Positions 58,126 through 64,000 of a stretch of DNA of 64,000 nucleotides are shown piece by piece. The position numbers and the translations under genes are program-made. This DNA is from Holophagales bacterium (GTDB lineage: Bacteria; Acidobacteriota; Thermoanaerobaculia; Multivoradales; Multivoraceae): the NCBI GenBank assembly GCA_009843505.1, contig VYDI01000034.1, forward strand, positions 310,001 through 374,000. Direction: 5' to 3'. Every line of letters starts with the position of its first letter. Position 1 is the stretch's first letter. The notes under the pieces were generated by a model that was given only the letters and a program-made list of their open reading frames with translations, had not been told where the DNA came from and searched no databases.

Positions 58126-60534
58126 CTAGCTCAGCACGGCGCCGGTGACGCTGCGTTCGAAGAGACCGTCGATTTCAGCATCGGAGAGACCGAGGCGCTC
58201 CCGCAGCAGTTCGCGACTGTGCTCACCGAGGCGGGGCGGCGGCAGGTCGGAGCGTTCCAGCAGGCCGTCGATCCGCCAGGGGTGGCCGGCGTAGCGGTGC
58301 TCGCCCACGTCCGCGTGCTCGATCCTGCGGAACCAGCGCCGCTGTTCCAGATGAGGGCACGCCATCAGCTCGGCGGTCGTGCGCACGACGCCGGCGCCGA
58401 TGCCGGCGGCCTGAAGACGTTCCATCAGGTGCTCTGCCCGCAGGGTGCCGGTCCACTCGGCCATCGCCTCGTCGAGCTTCGCCGCACTGGCAATCCGGTC
58501 GGCGTGCCGGTCGAACACCGGATCCGCAAGGGTCCCGGAACCCGAGACCGCCACGAGCCGACACCACATCTCATCGGACTCGACCGCCACGGCGATCCAG
58601 CGGTCGTCCCCGACGCACGGGTAGACGCCGTGCGGCGCGAGATCCAGGTCGCCGTTGCCCGGCGGCGTCTGCTCGCCGCCCAGGGCGGCGTCGAGGAGCA
58701 CTTCGCCGAGGTAGCCGACCGCCGCCTCGATCATGCTGCCGTCGATCGACTGCCCCTCGCCCGTGCGCCGGCTGTGGAAGAGCGCGACCAGCGTGGTCGC
58801 CGCCATCTGCATGCCGGTGATCGCGTCGGCCTGGTAGAAGCCCATGACCATCGGATCGCCGCCGGGATAGCGGTGGAGCCAGTCCCAGCCGGCGAGCGCC
58901 TCGATCGAGGTTCCGTTCGCCTTGTAGTCGCTCAACGGCCCGGTCTTTCCGAAGCCGGACCAGTGGGTCATGACCAGCCCCGGATTCTCCGCCGAGAGCT
59001 CCGGCCACTCGAGTCCGAAACGCTCCATGACCCGCGGTGTGAAGTTCTCCATCACCACGTCGGCGCCGGCGGCCAGCCGTCGGAGCAGGTCCTTGCCCTC
59101 TTCGGTCTTGAGGTCCAGGCAGAGCGACCGCTTGTTCCGGTTGACACTGTTGTAGTTCGGGCTCGAGTTCACGAGGCCCGGAGGCGGATTTGCCATCGGC
59201 ACAGGACTCGCCAGCCATCGCCGCCAGACGTCCGGCCGGTGGTGCGACTCGACCTTGATCACGCTGGCGCCGAGGTCGGCGAGCAGCATGGTGGCGAAGG
59301 GGCCGATCCACGCCTGGGTCAGGTCGACGATCTCGACATCGGCCAGCGGCAGCGACTCGCCTTGCTCCCCTGCGCCGGCCGGCGGCTCGATCGGCTGCCA
59401 ATCGAGCGCCGACGGCTCCACCTGTTCACGGACCGCAGGCGCATGCGCCGGCGGCACCGCGTCCGTCAGACCGAGCCTGGCCCCCGGGCCAGCGAACGGT
59501 AGCTCCCCAAGCCGCGGATGGCGAAGGGTCTGGAAGAAACCGCGAGCAGCGAGATGCTCCTCGGCGAGCAGGTCGACCGGCTTCACCACTTTGCCGCAGA
59601 CGATCTTCCGCTCCAGGAGACCGTGGAACAACTCGTCCATCGTCTTCTCGCGGACGCGGCCCGCCAGGAACGGAAGCAACCGCCGGACACGCGCGACTGG
59701 GTCCTCGCCTTCCACGGACCGCGGCCACTCCCCGTCGTCGACACCCAGCGCCGCACCGTAGACACCGAGCTGGTCCGCGGGCGGCGGGACGAACGTCACC
59801 CATCCGTCGCGGCAGCGATGGGCCCGCACCCCGGTCGACGGACCGCCGTCGCGCTCGGGATGCACGCCGGTGTACTCGATCCGGAGCAGCGGCAGGATAG
59901 CGGTCAGGGTCTCCATCTCGGACGCCTCGACGAAGCTGCCTCGCCCGTTGCCGAGGCGCGCGATCAGGGCCGCGACAGCCGCGACGAAAGCGCTGACGCC
60001 GCAGGCGTAGCCAAGAATGTGCCCGGGCGCCTTCAGCGGGGCGCGCCCCCTGTCGCCGTTAAGGAAGGCGTAGCCCGACAATGCCTGAACCACCAGCTCC
60101 GACCCGGCAAGGCCGGCGTAGGGGCCGTCCAGGCCGAACGGCGAGACGGACACGAGAACCAGTCCCGGCAGCCGCTCCCGCAGACCGTCGAGCGTAAGAC
60201 CCCAGCGCTCGAGGTCGGCGTCGGCCCAGTCGGTTACGAGAACATCGGCGCGCCGCAGCACTTCGAGCAGTGCGTCCGCGTCGGGACACGCGGAGGACAG
60301 CGCCATCGCCCGTTTGTTCGCGGCGACGAACTGCCAGAGAAGCGACTCCCGGGCGGCCCCTTCGCCGCCATGCGGGCCCATCCGTCGCAGCCGCGAGCCG
60401 CCCTCGCGCTCCAGCACGACGACGTCGGCGCCCCACAGCGCGAACTGGCGCGCACAGTAGGCCGCGGCGACGCTGTCGGTCAGTTCAACTACGCGGACGC
60501 CTGCAAGTGGCGGCCCCGGTTGCGATCCATTCAC
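58126..60534 (-). CDS. Double-length family III (CaiB/BaiF) CoA-transferase
   Basis: An 802-residue protein from GTG 60534 made of two CoA-transferase units, each normally about 400 residues. Unit 1 (about 8-375): GVRVVELTDSVAAAYCARQF, VEASEMET. Unit 2 (from about 395): DVEIVDLTQAWIGPFATMLL, MTHWSGFGKTGPLSDYKANG and GFYQADAITGM with Asp570, the nucleophile that forms the acyl anhydride. At the matching place unit 1 has Gly175 in ILGYACG, so only unit 2 is predicted to be active. Other fused members exist. The CoA donor and acceptor are unknown; degradation of carboxylic acids or steroid side chains is possible. It lies next to the acyl-CoA carboxylase gene. Confidence 0.88.
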   Translation of the reverse strand: MNGSQPGPPLAGVRVVELTDSVAAAYCARQFALWGADVVVLEREGGSRLRRMGPHGGEGAARESLLWQFVAANKRAMALSSACPDADALLEVLRRADVLVTDWADADLERWGLTLDGLRERLPGLVLVSVSPFGLDGPYAGLAGSELVVQALSGYAFLNGDRGRAPLKAPGHILGYACGVSAFVAAVAALIARLGNGRGSFVEASEMETLTAILPLLRIEYTGVHPERDGGPSTGVRAHRCRDGWVTFVPPPADQLGVYGAALGVDDGEWPRSVEGEDPVARVRRLLPFLAGRVREKTMDELFHGLLERKIVCGKVVKPVDLLAEEHLAARGFFQTLRHPRLGELPFAGPGARLGLTDAVPPAHAPAVREQVEPSALDWQPIEPPAGAGEQGESLPLADVEIVDLTQAWIGPFATMLLADLGASVIKVESHHRPDVWRRWLASPVPMANPPPGLVNSSPNYNSVNRNKRSLCLDLKTEEGKDLLRRLAAGADVVMENFTPRVMERFGLEWPELSAENPGLVMTHWSGFGKTGPLSDYKANGTSIEALAGWDWLHRYPGGDPMVMGFYQADAITGMQMAATTLVALFHSRRTGEGQSIDGSMIEAAVGYLGEVLLDAALGGEQTPPGNGDLDLAPHGVYPCVGDDRWIAVAVESDEMWCRLVAVSGSGTLADPVFDRHADRIASAAKLDEAMAEWTGTLRAEHLMERLQAAGIGAGVVRTTAELMACPHLEQRRWFRRIEHADVGEHRYAGHPWRIDGLLERSDLPPPRLGEHSRELLRERLGLSDAEIDGLFERSVTGAVLS

Positions 60535-60578
60535 GCGCCAATCGTCTCAAAAACGCTGACCGGGTGCCGCATCATCAT

Positions 60579-60624
60579 CGCCGCTTGGCGGCGCATCCGC
60601 CCGGAAGCCGGCGAGGACGCCGGC
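60579..60624 (-). terminator. Two GC hairpins behind the DUF1552 gene
   Basis: CGCCGC-TTG-GCGGCG (60579-60593) and GCCGGCG-AGGA-CGCCGGC (60607-60624) form two perfect stems in the 117-base gap between the DUF1552 stop and the CoA-transferase start. They would halt or weaken read-through into the CoA-transferase gene; no long T tract adjoins them. Confidence 0.4.
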
Positions 60625-60651
60625 GCACCCAGTGTTGCAGTGGTCCGCCGG

Positions 60652-61917
60652 CTACGACCAGGTCAGCGAGCCGGTGCTCTGGCCGAACCGGTCCGTCTCC
60701 ACGCCCAGCGACTGCAGCAGGGTCACGAACAGATTGCTGAGAGGCGCGTCGTGCTCGCCCTCGTGCCGGTGGTGCTTGCCGTGGCTGAGGCCGCCGCCGG
60801 CGACCAGGATCGGCAGGTGCTTCGGCTCGTGCGAGTTCGCGTTGCCGAGATTGGAGCCGAACAGCACGGTCGTCGAGTCGAGCAGCGGGCCGTGGCTGTC
60901 GCCGCGTTCCCGGAGTTCTGTCAGCAGACCGTCCAACTGACCGATGATCCGGGCCTCGATCTTCTTGAGCTGGCCGATCTTCGCCTCGTCCTGGCCGTGG
61001 TGGGACAGGTTGTGATGGGAGCCGTTCACGCCCTGGATCTGAGGCGCGACGCCGTGATCCTGGATCATGATGCTGATCACGCGGGACGAATCCGTCTCCA
61101 GGATCAGGGGGACCATGTTGAAGAGCAGCCGGATGCGGCCGATCAGGTCCGCCTTGTCCGGGATGTCCGTGGGCTGGTCCTCGACAACGACCGGCTTCGG
61201 CCGCTTGAGCCAGGCACCGGCCTCGTTCAGTTCCTGCTCGGCCGTGCGTACTGCGGCGTAGTAGGCGTCGAGCCGGACCTGGTCGGCTGAACTCACGCGC
61301 CGGCGGAGCGCCGAGGCCTCGGCCTTGACGCGGTCGAGAATGCTGCCGCCGTTGGCCAGGTTGCGCGACTCGCGCTCGACCTCCTCCGGTTCGCCGGCGA
61401 GGAACATCTTCCTGAACAACCGGGCCGGGCTGATTTCCGCCGGAATCATCACGCCGTTCGCCGTGTAGGACTGACTCTGCCCGCTCGCCGTCCCAAGCGT
61501 GACCGACGGGAAACGCGTCACGTAGCCGAGGTGGTTGGCCGCCGCCTGGTCGATCGAGATCGTGTTCTTGAAGCCGTCCCTCCCGGGGCCGCGGGCCGCC
61601 GTGAGGAACGTGACTTCCGAGTTGTGGGGCTGGCGGCCGGTCTGGTCCTCGTGAGAGAAGTTCGAGAAAAGCGAGTAGTGCTCACGGTGCCTGTCGATGA
61701 TCCGCAGGTACTCGGTCGTCTCGTAAGCAGCGCCGGTCTGTTTCGGCAACCACGCTTCCGGGTAGATCCCCAAGGTGTTGCAGATGTTGACCATCCGCCT
61801 CGGCGCCTCGCCGGTAGCGGCACGAACGAGTGAAGGTTGCATCGTCTCAAGCAGCGGCAGGGCAAGCGCGACGCCCGAAGCGCGCAGGAAGGTGCGTCTG
61901 TCGATGGTTCTGTACAT
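60652..61917 (-). CDS. DUF1552 domain-containing protein (second copy)
   Basis: A 421-residue protein with the same layout as the product at 16479: Tat-type DRRTFLRASG, SNFSHEDQTGRQPHNSE, NGSHHNLSHHGQDE, FGSNLGNANSHEPKHLP and a C terminus FGQSTGSLTW. It starts nine bases after the DUF1592 partner. The two DUF1552 copies share most of these motifs exactly, so they are paralogues. Function unknown; presumed partner of the heme protein. Confidence 0.88.
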   Translation of the reverse strand: MYRTIDRRTFLRASGVALALPLLETMQPSLVRAATGEAPRRMVNICNTLGIYPEAWLPKQTGAAYETTEYLRIIDRHREHYSLFSNFSHEDQTGRQPHNSEVTFLTAARGPGRDGFKNTISIDQAAANHLGYVTRFPSVTLGTASGQSQSYTANGVMIPAEISPARLFRKMFLAGEPEEVERESRNLANGGSILDRVKAEASALRRRVSSADQVRLDAYYAAVRTAEQELNEAGAWLKRPKPVVVEDQPTDIPDKADLIGRIRLLFNMVPLILETDSSRVISIMIQDHGVAPQIQGVNGSHHNLSHHGQDEAKIGQLKKIEARIIGQLDGLLTELRERGDSHGPLLDSTTVLFGSNLGNANSHEPKHLPILVAGGGLSHGKHHRHEGEHDAPLSNLFVTLLQSLGVETDRFGQSTGSLTWS

Positions 61918-61926
61918 GTCGGTTAC

Positions 61927-64000
61927 CTACAGGTTGTCGAAGAGATCGCTCTTGACGACCTCCCGGATCATGCTCCGCAAGGGATAACCGTCGTCGGCGA
62001 GCTCGCTGAGGATGTCCTCCACCGCGTCACGGTCCGCGAACTCGACCGGTGCGCCGGTGGCGAAGGCGATCAACTGGGACGCGATGTGGCGCGCCACCTG
62101 ATCGAGCTCGTTGCCGTAGAGCAGCTTCTTGTACTCCTCGATGCCGACGAAGACCTGTCCCTGCGGGGTGACGCCGGTGACGTCCACCGGAAGTCCTTTG
62201 CGATAGCCGCCGGCGCCCTCCTCGCCAGGTATGCGGTACGCCTCGCGGAAGCCGCCGATCGGGTCGAAGGACTCGAGCGCGAAGCCCGGCGGGTCGATGT
62301 TGCGGTGGCAACTGTTGCAGACCGTGTCCGTGCGGTGCTTGTCGAGTTGCTCGCGGATCGTCGTCGCGCCCCGGGTGTCCGGCTCCAGGCCCTCAATGCC
62401 CGCGGGGGGCGGGGGCGCCGGCTGACCGAGCAGACTCGCGAGCACGAAGTTGCCGCGCGGCACCGGCGACGTCGTCGTGCCGTTGGCGGTGATCTTGTGA
62501 ATGCTCGCCTGGGTCAGCAGGCCGCCGCGGGGACTGTCCTCGGGAATCAGCACCTTCCGCATCTGCTGGCCGGTGACCCCCTCGATGCCGTAGTGCTCGG
62601 CGAGGCGGCGATTGAGGAAGGTGAAGTCCGAGTCGATCAGGTTGCCGACGCTCAGGTCCTGCGCCACGAGCTCGGCCAGGAAGAGCCGCGTTTCGCGCGA
62701 CATCGCCTGTCCCAGCCGGCTGTCGTACTCGGGATAGAGCGCCTTGTCGGGCGTCGTCGCGTTCATCTCGTAAAGCCGGAACGCCTGGCCGGCGAAGTCC
62801 TCGATGAACCGCTGGCTCTTCGGATCGTCGAGCATCCGGTCGACCTGGCTCGCCAGCACGTCGTCGTCAGACAGCCTGCCGGCGGCCGCCAGATCGAAGA
62901 GTTCCCGGTCCGGCATCGAACGCCAGAGCAGGTAGGAGAGCCGCGTCGCGACCTGGAAGTCGTCCAGTGCCTGGCTCCCCACGTGGTAGACGAAGGCGGG
63001 AGCGATCAGCATCGCACGCAACGGCTCGCGGAGCGCCTCGAGGAACGGCAGTCCGTCTTCGAGGGCGGGCTTCGCCAGCGCCACGTAGGTTTCGAGCTCG
63101 CCCTCCGTGAGCGGCCGCCGGAAGGCGCGCGGCCCGAAGCCCGCCACGACATCAACGACGTGCTCGTGGGAATCCTTCGTGAGCACGGGTTCGCCGGCGT
63201 CGTCGAACTCGATCCCGGAGAGCAGTTCCCTCGCGCTGCGCGGCGGCCAGTCCTCGAAGAGCGGCCCCTCGATCGTCATCGTCCGGAACGCGATGCCCTC
63301 CCACGGGTAGTCCTGGACGTTTCGCTCCGGCGCGAAGTACGACACCTTGTCGTCCGGCGGCCGGTAGGCGTCGGCCAGCGAAGGAGCGACCAGATCGCGC
63401 GGCCGGAGGTAGGGAGTGACTTCGACGACCCGGCCCTCGGGGTCCACCAGGTCGAACGAGCCGATCAGGCTGTTCAGCGCCGCGGTCGCGACTCCCTGCT
63501 GATTGCCGTGGAAGAGGGTCAGCGTGATCGGCGACGTCGCCTGGTAGGGGTACGCGTCGATCGTCACCCGGTAGCGGCCCGGCATGTCCACGAGGAAGCC
63601 CTCGGTCATGCTGTGGAAGGTGTAGGTCGAGCCGCCCTCGAAGAACATGACCGCTGCGTCGTCGACAATCTTGACGATGCCGGCGCCGAGGTACTCGCCG
63701 ACCGAGTTCCGGTTGAGATAGGGCGACTTCTTGTAGTCGATCTCGACGGTTCGCGTCTCGGGCTGCGGGCCGGTCCTGAGCGCCTCGTCGAGCGCGCCGG
63801 CCGCCGCGGTCAGGTAGCTGCGGACGTGGAGAGGCGAGATGCCCTGATTCTCGGCCACCACGTCGAAACCGCCGGTGTCCGTCTCCTCCGGCAGGTCGTT
63901 GGCCAGGCTCGCGGCCACGTCGGGATCGATCCCCAGCAGGTCCTGGATCGTGTACTCGTACTCCAGCCTGGTGAGGCGGCGGAGCGGCGTGCGCTGCCCG
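61927..64000 (-). CDS. DUF1592/DUF1588/DUF1585 heme-containing protein (partial, start outside window)
   Basis: The frame runs to the window edge and includes TPLRRLTRLEYEYTIQDLL at the edge, matching the DUF1587 region of the protein at 17759, so the N terminus with the first heme motif lies outside. Present here are DUF1595 and DUF1592 (QVATRLSYLLWRSMPDREL), DUF1588 (RGGLLTQASIHKITANGTTT, CNSCHRNIDPPGFALESFDP) and DUF1585. At least 691 residues lie in the window. A GTG at 63918 is an internal codon, not the start. It precedes the DUF1552 gene by nine bases. Confidence 0.9.
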   Translation of the reverse strand, partial: GQRTPLRRLTRLEYEYTIQDLLGIDPDVAASLANDLPEETDTGGFDVVAENQGISPLHVRSYLTAAAGALDEALRTGPQPETRTVEIDYKKSPYLNRNSVGEYLGAGIVKIVDDAAVMFFEGGSTYTFHSMTEGFLVDMPGRYRVTIDAYPYQATSPITLTLFHGNQQGVATAALNSLIGSFDLVDPEGRVVEVTPYLRPRDLVAPSLADAYRPPDDKVSYFAPERNVQDYPWEGIAFRTMTIEGPLFEDWPPRSARELLSGIEFDDAGEPVLTKDSHEHVVDVVAGFGPRAFRRPLTEGELETYVALAKPALEDGLPFLEALREPLRAMLIAPAFVYHVGSQALDDFQVATRLSYLLWRSMPDRELFDLAAAGRLSDDDVLASQVDRMLDDPKSQRFIEDFAGQAFRLYEMNATTPDKALYPEYDSRLGQAMSRETRLFLAELVAQDLSVGNLIDSDFTFLNRRLAEHYGIEGVTGQQMRKVLIPEDSPRGGLLTQASIHKITANGTTTSPVPRGNFVLASLLGQPAPPPPAGIEGLEPDTRGATTIREQLDKHRTDTVCNSCHRNIDPPGFALESFDPIGGFREAYRIPGEEGAGGYRKGLPVDVTGVTPQGQVFVGIEEYKKLLYGNELDQVARHIASQLIAFATGAPVEFADRDAVEDILSELADDGYPLRSMIREVVKSDLFDNL

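Noticed and set aside
1..64000. CRISPR arrays, tRNA or rRNA genes, insertion sequences, biosynthetic megasynthases
   Set aside because: I looked for spaced direct repeats, tRNA-like arms, transposase motifs and carrier-protein motifs and found none that I could support.

Overview
The window is GC-rich (roughly two-thirds G+C by eye) and densely coded. It has no recognisable tRNA, rRNA, transposase, integrase or CRISPR array. The gene content points to a Gram-negative, probably Acidobacteriota-like bacterium: quinoprotein dehydrogenases next to DUF6152 proteins, DUF1552/DUF1592 pairs, a TonB-dependent receptor with an N-terminal carboxypeptidase-regulatory-like domain, and BlaI/M56 genes next to large secreted repeat proteins. 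PVC-type genes also occur (a PmoA-like/heme-binding dehydrogenase). The phylum is an inference from families, not from a marker gene.

Region 1 (about 0.3-25.5 kb) looks like a catabolic and periplasmic redox locus. It holds a four-part lipoprotein dehydrogenase, a Gfo/Idh/MocA oxidoreductase and an MFS transporter. These are followed by a tight run of two secreted proteins of an unnamed family, a DUF6152 protein, a quinoprotein, a sulfatase and a second quinoprotein fused to the unnamed family. On the minus strand lie a DUF1552/DUF1592 pair and a third quinoprotein, divergent from a TonB-dependent receptor. A plausible reading is uptake of an unidentified substrate through the receptor, desulfation, oxidation by quinoproteins and electron transfer to c-type heme proteins. 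A second DUF1552/DUF1592 pair closes the window at 60.6-64 kb.

Region 2 (25.5-41.8 kb) is mixed housekeeping and accessory: a spermidine-synthase-like membrane enzyme split into two genes, a PLP decarboxylase, a DUF3667 protein, a secreted VOC protein, a ParB-like small protein, a DUF1697 protein, an exported haloalkane-dehalogenase-like hydrolase, a NatAB-type ABC exporter, an M48 protease with LemA, a DUF5916 outer-membrane-type protein and an amidohydrolase lipoprotein.

Region 3 (41.9-55.7 kb) is the most unusual. It is entirely on the minus strand, with small exported cysteine-containing proteins (one with cysteines on an exact 11-residue period) followed upstream by an eight-gene run. 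That run contains a BlaI-type repressor and a BlaR1-like M56 membrane protease that lacks a penicillin-binding sensor. They sit between two similar modules, each made of a small exported protein, a propeller-like exported protein and a giant protein of carboxypeptidase-regulatory-like repeats. I regard this as the best candidate for an undescribed surface-sensing or secreted-protein system.

Region 4 (55.9-64 kb) carries an acyl-CoA carboxyltransferase, a HigB/HigA-like toxin-antitoxin pair, a double-length family III CoA-transferase and the second DUF1552/DUF1592 pair, the last gene running off the window.
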